Assembly: GCA_020434085.1 (NCBI GenBank)
Contig: JAGRBM010000286.1
Location: 1-64,000 of the forward strand
Length of the DNA: 64,000 nt
From: Chrysiogenia bacterium
GTDB lineage: Bacteria; JAGRBM01
Direction of reading: 5' to 3'
The notes below the pieces were generated by a model. It was not told the origin of the DNA. It made no database searches and worked only from the letters and a program-made list of their open reading frames with translations. Position numbers and translations under genes: made by a program. This document shows positions 27,124 to 36,258 of the stretch, piece by piece; positions within the stretch are counted from its first letter, which is position 1; each line of letters opens with the position of its first letter.

Positions 27124-28263
27124 ATGAACATGGAACGATATCTGGAAGAAAAACGTGTATCTTATGGAAACTTCGACGGCATCGAATGGAATGACCTGAC
27201 CGAGGTCAAGAAAATGCGGGAGTCGACCCGCATCACCACTCCCTTGGATATCAACTGGACTTGGGACTACGTCGGGCAGGTCGAGGAACTCCGTCGCCTC
27301 TATGATATATCGAAACGCCGCATGTGGGATGCGGAACGAGATCTGGACTGGAGCGAACCGATCGACCGCTCCAAACAGTGGGGCCAACACCCCAAGACCA
27401 GTCCCATAGCGCAACTCTTACAGATGCGCGGCGCCGGCGAGGACGAAATTCGAGAAGCGACCTGGGAGAGTTTTGAATATACGTGTTCGCAGTTGCTTCA
27501 TGGCGAACAGGCTGCTCTTGAGATCTGCGGGCAGCTTACCGCTGCCTGTCCGGATGTCGACATGAAATTTTTTGCCGGATCGCAGGTTTTCGACGAAGTC
27601 CGCCATATGGAGGTCTTTGCGAAATTCCTGCAGCGAAAACTCGGTAAAATCCACCCTCTGGATCCCAATGTGAAATTCCTGCTCGAAGAAATCATGAAGG
27701 CCGATTGCTGGGAGAAGAAGACTCTCGGGATGCAGACGCTCTTTGAAGGAATGGCCCTCGGCGTAATGGATATGATGAAGAACGCGAGCGATGTCCCGCT
27801 CTTCGATGAACTGATCACCCGCGTAATCCTCGACGAATCGCGCCACGCTGCATTCGGAATCATCTCGATGAAGAGGGTCATGGAATCGTGCGAAACATCG
27901 CCCGAGATGAAAGCCGATCTGGAGGATTGGGCCTTCAACATCCTCGAGTGCCTGAATGCAGGCCAGTACTATGGCGTCATATCCGCTTTGGGGCCGAAGT
28001 ACGGCATCGATGCACACAATGTGTCGGCCATGATGTACGCCTCGACCGACGCGCTTGAAGCCAAAAGTGTGATCTACACCCATGCCGTAATCCCCCACCT
28101 CAAAAAACTCGGCCTGATTACCGAACGCACTGAAGAAAAGTATCGCGATGCGGGATTGATCAAGGATATCACAAAGGTGGGGACCTACTCCGTCACTACG
28201 GAGAATGCCTGGGACCAAGCACCCGTGTTGCCGATGGCCAACTCCGTCGCGGCCAAAAACTGA
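27124..28263 (+). CDS. Ferritin-like diiron protein, putative oxygenase
   Basis: The ATG at 27124 follows AAAGGG; the product has 379 residues. The diiron ligands are Glu128 (HGEQAA), E158-x2-H161 (DEVRHME), Glu208 (LFEGMA) and E238-x2-H241 (DESRHAAF), the same order and similar spacing as the protein at 51960 and the divergent one at 25558. This supports a common ferritin-like oxygenase or desaturase-type fold. No membrane helix or signal peptide is seen, so the protein is cytosolic. An acyl-CoA dehydrogenase gene follows, with a strong hairpin between them that may reduce read-through. Confidence 0.88.
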   Translation: MNMERYLEEKRVSYGNFDGIEWNDLTEVKKMRESTRITTPLDINWTWDYVGQVEELRRLYDISKRRMWDAERDLDWSEPIDRSKQWGQHPKTSPIAQLLQMRGAGEDEIREATWESFEYTCSQLLHGEQAALEICGQLTAACPDVDMKFFAGSQVFDEVRHMEVFAKFLQRKLGKIHPLDPNVKFLLEEIMKADCWEKKTLGMQTLFEGMALGVMDMMKNASDVPLFDELITRVILDESRHAAFGIISMKRVMESCETSPEMKADLEDWAFNILECLNAGQYYGVISALGPKYGIDAHNVSAMMYASTDALEAKSVIYTHAVIPHLKKLGLITERTEEKYRDAGLIKDITKVGTYSVTTENAWDQAPVLPMANSVAAKN

Positions 28264-28289
28264 ACGGAAGGCACTGGAATATCCTGACA

Positions 28290-28328
28290 GCCGTTTACGG
28301 GGAGCACTGGTGGCTCCCCGTAAACGGC
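28290..28328 (+). terminator. Strong 16-bp hairpin between diiron and ACAD genes
   Basis: A perfect 16-bp stem (28290-28305 with 28313-28328, arms beginning GCCGTTTACGGGG) closes a 7-nt loop 27 bp after the diiron gene stop. No T-run follows, so it may be an mRNA-stabilising or attenuating structure rather than a full intrinsic terminator. Confidence 0.6.
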
Positions 28329-28427
28329 CTGCATGCGCCGCTGCCGTGGGAGTGACGAGTCCCTTTCCCGAAAAGCTCTTGCGACTTCGGAGAGCTTTCT
28401 GTTCTGCACAGCAACCAGAGGCCAACC

Positions 28428-29579
28428 ATGTTTGAAGATTTTTTTGAGAAGTATTTCGATGACACTCACCGACAATTTCGCGCGACGTGTAAGAAGTTTG
28501 CCGAAAAAGAGATCGCGCCGAATGCCTACCAATGGGAGGAAGCTGAACAGTTTGATCGTGAGCTCTATAGAAAGGCCGCAAACGCCGGGATTCTCGGCAT
28601 TTCATTCCCCGAGCAATACGGCGGTGGTGGCGGGGATATCTTTCACAGTATTTGCATGAGCGAGGAGCTGATTCGCGGAGGCTCCACTGGGACCGTGGTC
28701 GGCTTGGGCTCGCTGGGGATTGGTCTTCCGCCCATTCTGGACCTCGGAACGGAAGAGCAGAAAACAAAGTACATTCCTTCCGTCATGAGGGGGGACAAAA
28801 TCGCGGCCCTGGCAATCACAGAGCCTGGTGCGGGCAGCGACGTGGCGGGCGTATCTACCAGTGCGACACGTAACGGAGATCACTATATCGTCAACGGCAC
28901 CAAGATATTCATTACTTCGGGCGTCCGCGCCGATGTGGTGAGTGTTCTGACCCGCACGGGTTCCGATCCGCACGGCGGTCTCACGTTCTTTGTGATGGAA
29001 CGGGGAATGCCGGGTTTCAGTGTGTCGCGCGCACTCAAGAAGACTGGCTGGAGAGCATCGGACACAGCCGAGCTCTCCTTCGACAATGTACGGGTGCCGG
29101 TCGCGAACCGACTCGGTCCTGAAGGAAGCGGCTTCCTGACGCTGATGAAAAACTTCCAGAACGAGCGCCTCGGACTTGCAATTCAGGGATACGTTATCGC
29201 CGAGATATGTCTCGAGGAAGCGATCCGGTATGCCCGGGAGCGTCAGGCATTCGGGAAAGCGCTGAGCAGATTTCAGGTCACGCGGCACAAACTTGCCGAC
29301 ATGGCGACCAAGGTTTTTACGGCCAAGACCGCGGCCTACGAATGCGCGTCGCGTGTAAAGAGCGGCCAGTATCTTGTGAAAGAAATGTCCATGGCGAAGA
29401 ATTACGCCGCACAAATCGCACAAGAAGTCTCGTACGAAGCGGTCCAGATTTTCGGAGGCAGTGGATATATGAGAGAAACGCTGGTGGAACGCTTGTCGCG
29501 GGATGCCCGATTGCTGCCAATCGGCGGTGGAACCCAGGAAATCATGAATGAAATAATTGCCAAAATGATGCAGATCTGA
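28428..29579 (+). CDS. Acyl-CoA dehydrogenase
   Basis: The 383-residue flavoprotein has the standard ACAD layout: helical N-domain (SFPEQYGGGGGD near residue 60), beta-domain signature AITEPGAGSDVAG near residue 127, and C-terminal FAD-binding QIFGGSGYM with a GGGTQEIMNEII end. The position of the short-chain-type catalytic glutamate before GTQ is glycine here, as in isovaleryl- and long-chain-type enzymes whose base lies on another helix. It would introduce an alpha,beta double bond into an acyl-CoA, passing electrons to ETF. An AGAGG ribosome-binding site precedes the ATG. Confidence 0.94.
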   Translation: MFEDFFEKYFDDTHRQFRATCKKFAEKEIAPNAYQWEEAEQFDRELYRKAANAGILGISFPEQYGGGGGDIFHSICMSEELIRGGSTGTVVGLGSLGIGLPPILDLGTEEQKTKYIPSVMRGDKIAALAITEPGAGSDVAGVSTSATRNGDHYIVNGTKIFITSGVRADVVSVLTRTGSDPHGGLTFFVMERGMPGFSVSRALKKTGWRASDTAELSFDNVRVPVANRLGPEGSGFLTLMKNFQNERLGLAIQGYVIAEICLEEAIRYARERQAFGKALSRFQVTRHKLADMATKVFTAKTAAYECASRVKSGQYLVKEMSMAKNYAAQIAQEVSYEAVQIFGGSGYMRETLVERLSRDARLLPIGGGTQEIMNEIIAKMMQI

Positions 29580-29809
29580 GACCGGAATCAGCAAGGTGAA
29601 AGCCCGCCGGTTTCGCGGAACGGATCGTGAGTAATAGCCCGGCGTGTTTCCCTGACATGCGCGATTCCAACATACTGGCGGCGCGTGGCCAGCAACCTGA
29701 GGTCGCATCCCCGAGAGTGTTGGGTAGTACCGCCGTTTTTCACCGAAACCGTTTACCGCCCGTCACATCCATTTTGGGGCGATTCGATACTTCCGCGCTG
29801 GCGGACATC

Positions 29810-31360
29810 CTATTCGAAGTGGTAATGGCTCAACGGAAAATGCCTGCTTCGCCAGAGCATTTCGTAGCTCGACGCCGGTCGAAGGAATGGAGCGTCCCCA
29901 TGACGATCGAAGTAGTAGCTGTTGGCGCCGCCGCAATTGTTGTTAAAAAACACCGTGTTCTTCTGACGCTTCAGCGTCATCTCAAAGTGCTTGTCGTGAG
30001 CGTCCTGCTTGATCTCGACACGGGTAGCGTTCTTCCTGCGCGCTTCCCGAATACAGCGAAGCGCGTGGGTCGTCTGGGCTTCCACCATCGCAAACCAGGA
30101 TGACCCCGAAAAGGAATATGGGCCCAGAATCAGAAAGTAGTTGGGAAATCCCGGGACGGAAGTCCCCTCGTATGCCTGGTAGCGATTCTCAGCCCAGAAT
30201 CCGCCCAAATTCATGCCGCTGCGTCCGGTCACATCGTAGGAAGGCAAATTTCCCTTTTCGAACGTCCTGTATCCGGTTGCCGCAATCAGAACATCGATCG
30301 CTCGCTCCGTCCCGTCGGCCGTAACAATCCCATTCTTGGTGATCCTTTTGATCGGCGTGGTTATGAGCCCCACGTTTTCACGCCCAAACGTGCGGAAATA
30401 GTCGTTGGAGAAAGACGGCCGCTTGCACCCGAAGCCGTAATGTGGAATCAGCTTCGCCCACAAGTCCGGACGATTGGGAAGCTGCCGCTTGATATTCCGA
30501 ATGCCGGCGACTTCGGCCCGTTTGACGATACCCGGCATCTGCCTGTTGTACACGACGCCAGTGACCATCACGAGCTCGGTTCCCAGGTCCGTGGCGATTC
30601 GAAGTCCCCGCTGAATCATCGGAACACGACGGAAAAGCAGTTTTATCCAGTTCGGAATCTCCCTGTCGGGTTTAGGAAGTACCCAGATTGGAGTGCGCTG
30701 ATAGACATCCAGATGCTGCACCTTCGGGGCAATTTCCGGCAATAATTGGACCGCAGTAGCCCCCGTGCCGATCACCGCTACCCGTTTCCCCTCCAACTTG
30801 AAACTGTGGTCCCATTTCGCCGTATGAATCAGCTTGCCCTCGAAAGAGTCGATGCCTTCAATGTCGGGCAGCTTGGGGTGGATTAATCCCCCGGTGGCTG
30901 AGATAATGTAGCGTGCGGTAAGCTCTTCCCCATCGTTTACGCGAACCCGCCACAAGTTACATGCTTCATCGAAAGTTGCCGACTCCACACTGGTGCTGAA
31001 CCGCATCTTCTCACGAACGCCGTATTTGCGGGCACAATGCTGGGCATAGGCTTGCAGCTCCCGGCCCGGTGCAAACACACGAGACCAGTTGGGGTTGGGT
31101 TCAAAGGAGTAGGAATACGTAAACGAGGTGATATCGACGGCGATCCCGGGATAAGAATTGTCCCGCCATGTACCTCCAAGATCACCAGCACGCTCGAGAA
31201 TGATGTAAGGACCGATGCCTGCCTTGTTCAGCTTAATTCCGGCGCCGATGCCAGAAAAGCCCGAGCCGATTATGATCACTTCATAATCAGGCCGGGGTGA
31301 CGGCGATATCGAGACGTCATTCCGGCCATTGGACCCTACCGATGCGGACGCAAATCCCAT
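29810..31360 (-). CDS. Flavin-containing monooxygenase (BVMO-like), third copy
   Basis: The 516-residue enzyme has an N-terminal FAD fold VIIIGSGFSGIGAGIKL after about 25 residues, the GGTWRDNSYPGIAVD segment, the fingerprint FEGKLIHTAKWDHSF near residue 178, and the NADPH fold VAVIGTGATAVQL. This is the pattern of class B flavin monooxygenases of the BVMO type; the histidine and tryptophan of the fingerprint are present, with aspartate in place of the final proline. The ATG at 31360 has a near-perfect GGAGGTGA ribosome-binding site. It ends the leftward run from 37.3 kb, 48 bp after the thioesterase gene. Confidence 0.92.
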   Translation of the reverse strand: MGFASASVGSNGRNDVSISPSPRPDYEVIIIGSGFSGIGAGIKLNKAGIGPYIILERAGDLGGTWRDNSYPGIAVDITSFTYSYSFEPNPNWSRVFAPGRELQAYAQHCARKYGVREKMRFSTSVESATFDEACNLWRVRVNDGEELTARYIISATGGLIHPKLPDIEGIDSFEGKLIHTAKWDHSFKLEGKRVAVIGTGATAVQLLPEIAPKVQHLDVYQRTPIWVLPKPDREIPNWIKLLFRRVPMIQRGLRIATDLGTELVMVTGVVYNRQMPGIVKRAEVAGIRNIKRQLPNRPDLWAKLIPHYGFGCKRPSFSNDYFRTFGRENVGLITTPIKRITKNGIVTADGTERAIDVLIAATGYRTFEKGNLPSYDVTGRSGMNLGGFWAENRYQAYEGTSVPGFPNYFLILGPYSFSGSSWFAMVEAQTTHALRCIREARRKNATRVEIKQDAHDKHFEMTLKRQKNTVFFNNNCGGANSYYFDRHGDAPFLRPASSYEMLWRSRHFPLSHYHFE

Positions 31361-31408
31361 TTCATCACCTCCAACAGTATCTTCCTTCCCATCTGTTCCG
31401 GCGTAAAC

Positions 31409-31852
31409 CTACTTTTTCTTCGGATCCCGAATCAGCAAAGTACCTTGCGCCGCACAAACCAACCGCCCCTCATTGGAAACCTCGCCCCTTACCACTGCTG
31501 TCGTCTTTGTCATCGCGATGACTTCCGCGCTGCCATCGAGAGTCCCCGTCTTCACCGGCGCAAGATAATTCAATTTGAATTCAGTCGTCGCGGCCCACTG
31601 GCCGGGTGCCATCAGCGGATAGAGTACGACTCCAAGAATATGATCCATGTAACCAGCGAGTACGCCACCATGCATGTTTCCAATAGGCGTTAGCAGCTCC
31701 TTCCGCACTGGAAGCACGGCCTTGAGCGTACCGGGGCCGAGTTCCGTCACTTCGCATCCAAGAAATTTTGGCAGCCCGGTCATGGCGTTATTGGCCGCCA
31801 TAATCCCCTTGGCTATTTGTGCGTTGAATTTCTCTGAAAAGTCTGCCTTCAC
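31409..31852 (-). CDS. PaaI-type hotdog thioesterase
   Basis: The 147-residue protein has the PaaI/YdiI pattern GNMHGGVLAGYMDHILG near residue 58, in which the HGG turn and the following Asp or Glu form the active site, and a later EFKLNYLAPVKTGTL strand. Such proteins hydrolyse acyl-CoA or aryl-CoA thioesters and are usually tetramers. The ATG overlaps the stop of the upstream diiron gene by four bases (ATGA), so the two are translationally coupled. A role in releasing CoA from products of the neighbouring acyl-CoA enzymes is a reasonable inference. Confidence 0.92.
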   Translation of the reverse strand: MKADFSEKFNAQIAKGIMAANNAMTGLPKFLGCEVTELGPGTLKAVLPVRKELLTPIGNMHGGVLAGYMDHILGVVLYPLMAPGQWAATTEFKLNYLAPVKTGTLDGSAEVIAMTKTTAVVRGEVSNEGRLVCAAQGTLLIRDPKKK

Positions 31853-32745
31853 TTGTACCCTCTTTGCTTTTTGTTCGCAGCTGCCCAGCGCAGAAAATTC
31901 ATAAACACCTTCTGTCCCCGCAACCCCCGACGAAAGACTCCGTAGTCCATCGCATGAGGTGCCTTGGAAGGCACGGACTTAACGCGGTCCCAGTAGATGC
32001 GAATCCGCTCAGGCTGAAACATCTCCGCCTGCATATGGCGCGTAGCGCGCGCAATTGCCCAGAGACCAAGTGGCGCGAGCGGCGCGACGATTGCCAGTTC
32101 CATCAAGTCGGAAATGCCAAACTTAAGGTCGGCTTTTTCCGATTTCTTGCCCTTGCGGTCAAGAAGCCAGTAGTCCATCGCTAGATGGTGGGATTCGTCG
32201 ACGTCAATTCGTCGAAAGACTTCATCCTGAAGTGAGTCCTTGACCTTCTCCTTCAACAGCGGGATCAGGAGGCCGTCGAGCCCGATCTCGAAGAGAACAA
32301 TCTGCGACGCCGTCACTTCATGTAAGAATCGGCTTTGAGATTGCCAAATATGTCGAATCGCCCGAAAATTGAGCCGCGTCAACAGCGGCATATCCTGCCA
32401 ACTGACGCCGAGCCGCTTGGCCATGGCTATCTCGGATCGCGCGTGGCGCATTTCGTCGACGTAAAAATATTCATAAATCTGCTTCGCGCGAGAATCCCCG
32501 ACATACCGCGCACAAAGCCGAAATATTTCAGCAGCCTGATATTCCAGGCCGGCCGTGAACACCAACATCAGACCCAGTTCTTTGCGCTCCCGAGACGACA
32601 GGTCGTCCGCCCCTTCGAGCGGCCGATCCCAGTCAAACTGATGCACGGACCATTGCGTTTCGCGCGTGATGCGGAGCATTCTGTCCAAGTCGACGACATC
32701 TCTGCTACCATTTCCCTTGCTCTCGACTACTGATACTGAACTCAT
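31849..32745 (-). CDS. Ferritin-like diiron protein (QWSV/FDW group)
   Basis: The 298-residue protein keeps all diiron ligands: Glu68 (TAGLEYQ), E98-x2-H101 (VDEMRHAR), Glu153 (LFEIGLD) and E184-x2-H187 (VDESHHLAMDYWLL). With the proteins at 36259 and 55054 it forms a paralogue group sharing an N-terminal QWSV-x2-FDW motif, the RLGV-x-W-x-D/K-L/M-P block and a C-terminal KAPHA or KSPHA segment. The PLAPLGLWAIARA region near residue 225 is hydrophobic and may touch membrane or a lipid substrate. Its stop overlaps the thioesterase start. Reaction unknown. Confidence 0.86.
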   Translation of the reverse strand: MSSVSVVESKGNGSRDVVDLDRMLRITRETQWSVHQFDWDRPLEGADDLSSRERKELGLMLVFTAGLEYQAAEIFRLCARYVGDSRAKQIYEYFYVDEMRHARSEIAMAKRLGVSWQDMPLLTRLNFRAIRHIWQSQSRFLHEVTASQIVLFEIGLDGLLIPLLKEKVKDSLQDEVFRRIDVDESHHLAMDYWLLDRKGKKSEKADLKFGISDLMELAIVAPLAPLGLWAIARATRHMQAEMFQPERIRIYWDRVKSVPSKAPHAMDYGVFRRGLRGQKVFMNFLRWAAANKKQRGYK

Positions 32746-32785
32746 CTCATCAACTCCTTGGGGATTCCGGCGTCCAGTCGGGAAG

Positions 32786-34156
32786 TTAACCAGACGATTT
32801 TGGATAGAAAAAGCCGGCGTCCAGCCAAAACGGCTTCTTCAGAACCGCTTTCTGATGCACGAATGTATCGAAAGTTCGGCGGCCGTGGTAGCTGCCCATC
32901 CCGCTGGGACCCACCCCGCCAAAGGGGAGAGACTGATTGCCGGCATGCATCACGGTGTGATTGATGCACATCCCGCCGGACGATGTAGTCTTGACGGCGC
33001 GACGCTGCAGGTGCTGATCGCGAGTAAACAAGTAGCATGCAAGCGGTTTCGGCCTACCGCGCACGAATGCAAGTGCTTCATCCATGCTGTCCACGCTCAA
33101 CACGGGCAGCACTGGACCGAAAATTTCCTCGCTCATGACCGGGCTTTGCGGCGTCACATTTCGGATCACGGTCGGCGCAATATAGAGATCGTCTCTGTCG
33201 CTTTCGCCCCCGACGACCAACTCGCCGTCATTGAGGAACCGTGACACACGCTCGAAATGACGTTCGTTGACGATTCGCGCATAGCGTTTGCTTCTTTGTG
33301 GATCGGAGCCGTAAAAATCGCGGATCGTCGCTTTCAGACATTCGAGCAACTCAGATTCGACTTTCTGATGGACAAGCGCATAGTCCGGCGCAATGCAGGT
33401 TTGCCCCGCATTCATGAATTTGCCGAGTGCAATGCGTCGCGCTGTGACATCCAAATCAGCTGTTGTATCCACGATGCAAGGACTTTTCCCTCCAAGCTCC
33501 AAAGTGACCGGCGTCAAATTTTCGGAGGCGGCATTCATCACAACACGTCCGATCGTGCCATTTCCGGTATAGAAAATATGATCGAATCGCTGTGCAAGAA
33601 GCGTCTGGGTCTCTTCCGGACCGCCCTCGACAATCCGTATGCAATCGGAATCGATGTAATCACCAAGCCTGTTTGCAAGCAGATCCGAAGTATGCGGCGC
33701 AATTTCCGACGGTTTCACAACCGCACAGTTCCCGGCGGCAATCGCTCCGGCCAGTGGAATCAACGTGAGTTGGACCGGATAGTTCCAGGCTCCAATTATC
33801 AGGACAACGCCAAGCGGATCCTTATGGATATAACTCGCCGCCGGCTGCAGCATCAGCGGCGAGGGAACTTTTTGCGGCCTCAGGTAACGCTTTAAATTGA
33901 ACTTGAGGCTCGCAATTTCCATTCCCACGGAAAGTACGTCGGCTGCCATTGCTTCCTGCGCAGGCTTGCCAAGATCGGCAGACAGGGCACGGAGTATAGC
34001 CGTCCGTTGCTCGTAGCAAAACTTCAACAATCCCGTAAGTTGCCGTTGACGCCAGCGAAGCGGTTGCGCATGCCCTGCGTCGAAGTGCCTTCGAAGCTCT
34101 TCAACCACCCTTGCGATTCGATGCCTTTCAGCATCCTTGAGCATAGAACTCCCCAT
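32786..34156 (-). CDS. Aldehyde dehydrogenase (class 3 / coniferyl-aldehyde type)
   Basis: The 456-residue enzyme oxidises aldehydes to acids with NAD(P). It has the NAD-site stretch IIGAWNYPVQL near residue 117, the general-base glutamate in VTLELGGKSP near residue 220, and the nucleophile in NAGQTCIAPDY near residue 254. The short length and the C-terminal LPFGGVGPSGMGSYHGRRTFD fit the ALDH3-like group acting on fatty or aromatic aldehydes. A GAGGAGG ribosome-binding site precedes the ATG. Its leftward neighbour is a diiron gene 40 bp away. Confidence 0.94.
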   Translation of the reverse strand: MGSSMLKDAERHRIARVVEELRRHFDAGHAQPLRWRQRQLTGLLKFCYEQRTAILRALSADLGKPAQEAMAADVLSVGMEIASLKFNLKRYLRPQKVPSPLMLQPAASYIHKDPLGVVLIIGAWNYPVQLTLIPLAGAIAAGNCAVVKPSEIAPHTSDLLANRLGDYIDSDCIRIVEGGPEETQTLLAQRFDHIFYTGNGTIGRVVMNAASENLTPVTLELGGKSPCIVDTTADLDVTARRIALGKFMNAGQTCIAPDYALVHQKVESELLECLKATIRDFYGSDPQRSKRYARIVNERHFERVSRFLNDGELVVGGESDRDDLYIAPTVIRNVTPQSPVMSEEIFGPVLPVLSVDSMDEALAFVRGRPKPLACYLFTRDQHLQRRAVKTTSSGGMCINHTVMHAGNQSLPFGGVGPSGMGSYHGRRTFDTFVHQKAVLKKPFWLDAGFFYPKSSG

Positions 34157-34173
34157 GCGTGCCTACCTCCTCG

Positions 34174-35262
34174 TTACCGAGGGAGCGCACGCTCCTCTTG
34201 AATTATGACTTCAAACTCACCAGTTCGCTCGTCAAAAGCCATTACGTCGCAGGCACACCAATTGGATACCGCAGATTCCATGACTCCCACCAGAAGAATG
34301 GGATTCACCTTTTTGCCGGCGACCCCTGCCTGGAGTGCCGCGAAACTCAGATCGACAAGCCGTCGCGGTCGCCGCTCAAGCTCGCCCCATGCCCAATCCA
34401 AAAGCCCTTCGCGCTGGTTCATCACGTGCTTGAGAGCACCGTTGCCGTCCGAAAACAACGGTCCGTGCGAAGGCAATACCAACCCAAGATCCCAATCCGT
34501 CAGTTTCACCAGTGAACGAAGGTACACCGAAACGTCGTCACCCATGGATCGCATGATCGGGGTTCCGTGCTCCAGAATTACGTCACCGGTTACCGATGCC
34601 CGACGCTCCGCCTCGACAAACACAAGGTGGTGCGGATTGTGCCCTGGGGTTTCAATCGTTTCCCACAAGTATCGCCCGGCTTCAAACTCATCTCCTTCCC
34701 TGAGACCCCTGGAAAATGGTATCGAGGTCGCGTCCTCGGCGAACTCGTGATACTCCGTCTCCGTTGAATCCGGGTTGGATTCTCCTGAAAATACCTTGTT
34801 ACATGCATCGGCATCCATCGGAATGTAGCGTTTCACTTGGTCTCGAATCGCAGGAGCGTAGTTGAGGTGCGTAATCAGCGCTTTCCATGAACTGGTCTTT
34901 CTGTTGTAGGCAGAGAAATCTTCGCATAGCCCGATGCACCCTGTGTGCGCAACATGTTCAATATGGCCGGCCCGGCCCGCGAGAACGGCTCCCCCTCCCA
35001 TATGGTCCACATGAGAGTGCGTGTACACGATCTGTTCGATATCGCCCAGGGTAATTCCTAGGCGTTTCAGTTGGACGACCAATGCATTTTGTGTCATCTC
35101 ATGCGGAAGCCCTGCATCAAGCAGCGTCACCGGGCCGGGTCCACCCACAGCCAGATGAACGTAAACACTTCCGTATTTGGGTTGTGGCAGGCGAATCCTG
35201 TAGAGCCCGGGCAGTACTTCTTTCGGCTCGGCGAGGTTTTCCGTCTGGCATTGAATTGACAT
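34174..35262 (-). CDS. MBL-fold metallo-hydrolase
   Basis: The 362-residue protein has the dinuclear metal motif THSHVDHMGGG (H-x-H-x-D-H) near residue 88, a histidine in ETPGHNPHHLVF near residue 208 and a late PSHGPLF histidine. This is the layout of metallo-beta-lactamase hydrolases with an extra C-terminal helical region of about 80 residues. The substrate could be a lactone, a thioester or a related ester, but sequence does not decide. It shares an overall plan with the MBL protein at 48723. An 18-bp gap to the aldehyde dehydrogenase gene supports one operon. Confidence 0.9.
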   Translation of the reverse strand: MSIQCQTENLAEPKEVLPGLYRIRLPQPKYGSVYVHLAVGGPGPVTLLDAGLPHEMTQNALVVQLKRLGITLGDIEQIVYTHSHVDHMGGGAVLAGRAGHIEHVAHTGCIGLCEDFSAYNRKTSSWKALITHLNYAPAIRDQVKRYIPMDADACNKVFSGESNPDSTETEYHEFAEDATSIPFSRGLREGDEFEAGRYLWETIETPGHNPHHLVFVEAERRASVTGDVILEHGTPIMRSMGDDVSVYLRSLVKLTDWDLGLVLPSHGPLFSDGNGALKHVMNQREGLLDWAWGELERRPRRLVDLSFAALQAGVAGKKVNPILLVGVMESAVSNWCACDVMAFDERTGEFEVIIQEERALPR

Positions 35263-35278
35263 GCTGAAACATCTCCAT

Positions 35279-35302
35279 GTTGTCTTTCGTTACCGAAACA
35301 AC
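35279..35302 (-). promoter_or_regulatory. Imperfect palindrome upstream of the MBL gene
   Basis: TTTCG / CGAAA around TTAC, flanked by GTTGT and CAAC, forms a dyad 17 bp before the ATG at 35262. It could be an operator or an mRNA hairpin near the ribosome-binding site. Confidence 0.35.
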
Positions 35303-35395
35303 GAGTTCGAGCTTTTTCATGCTTAAACATTAAGGGAGCCGTTGTTCGTTGCCGACCCCTCGCCCAGATCCATCCATAATTTCCACGGAATCCGG

Positions 35396-36184
35396 CTACA
35401 TCATGTCCATTCCCATTCCGCACGTGACGCCGCCGTCCACTACAAGAGTCGTTCCCGTAACGAAATCAGCCAGGGGACTTGCCAGGAACACACAGGCCCT
35501 TGCGATGTCGTCAGGAACGCCGATTCTCTTCAACGGAGTGCGCTTCAGTAACGGTTTTCGAATCATGTCGGGAATCTCTTTTAGCCCCATTCTGAGCATC
35601 GGCGTATTGACGGCACCCGGACAGACCGCATTCACCCGAATTCCATGCTGGCCAAGCTCCATTGCAAGCGCTTTTGTAAAGCCGACGACCCCGTGCTTGG
35701 ACGAACAATATGCTGTGAGCAACGGCGATCCGATCAGCCCTTCAACCGAAGAGATGCTGACAATCGCACCGCCTCGTTTTTTCAGCAAAGGGACCGCGGA
35801 TCTGGAGCAGAAAAATATGCCGTTGAGGTTGGGACCGATCACTTCGTGCCATTGCTCGTCGGTTTGAAACTCGGCCAGGTTGCCTTTACCCACACCGGCG
35901 CAGTTTATGAGGGCGTCGAGCCGCCCGAATTCCTTTTCAATCGCCTTGGCACTCTGCATTGCTTGTTTCGAATCAGCGGTATTCGAGACTTCGATGATCA
36001 CCTTCCGTCCGAACTGCGCCCGGATCAAATCTTTCGTTTCCTGCAGGCCTTCTTCATTCAGGTCGGTACCGTAAATGTCGGCACCGTGTGCGGCAAAACG
36101 CAGTGCAACACCGCGCCCAATTCCTGACGCTGCTCCCGTTACCCAGGCGATTTTGTCCGAGAAATCCGTTAGTCCGGTATCCAT
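35396..36184 (-). CDS. Short-chain dehydrogenase/reductase
   Basis: The protein (262 residues from the ATG at 36184; a TTG four codons earlier has a better AGGGG ribosome-binding site) is a classical SDR. It shows the TGAASGIGRG cofactor loop, NCAGVG near residue 88, the catalytic serine in IVSISSVEG near residue 140 and the YCSSK tyrosine-lysine pair near residue 157. The closing GTTLVVDGGVTCGMG is typical. The aspartate after the second strand (YGTDLN) predicts NAD(H). In this gene set, oxidation of a hydroxy group on a lipid-like substrate is plausible. Confidence 0.93.
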   Translation of the reverse strand: MDTGLTDFSDKIAWVTGAASGIGRGVALRFAAHGADIYGTDLNEEGLQETKDLIRAQFGRKVIIEVSNTADSKQAMQSAKAIEKEFGRLDALINCAGVGKGNLAEFQTDEQWHEVIGPNLNGIFFCSRSAVPLLKKRGGAIVSISSVEGLIGSPLLTAYCSSKHGVVGFTKALAMELGQHGIRVNAVCPGAVNTPMLRMGLKEIPDMIRKPLLKRTPLKRIGVPDDIARACVFLASPLADFVTGTTLVVDGGVTCGMGMDMM

Positions 36185-36258
36185 TACATCTGCCAAAGCC
36201 GGTTTACCCCTGCATCCGTGTCTAAAAATTCAGCGGGACTCTGTGGAGATCATCATGA

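Noticed and set aside
27418-28767. 449-codon open frame on the minus strand across the diiron and ACAD genes
   Set aside because: It spans two real genes and the strong hairpin between them; composition is not protein-like.
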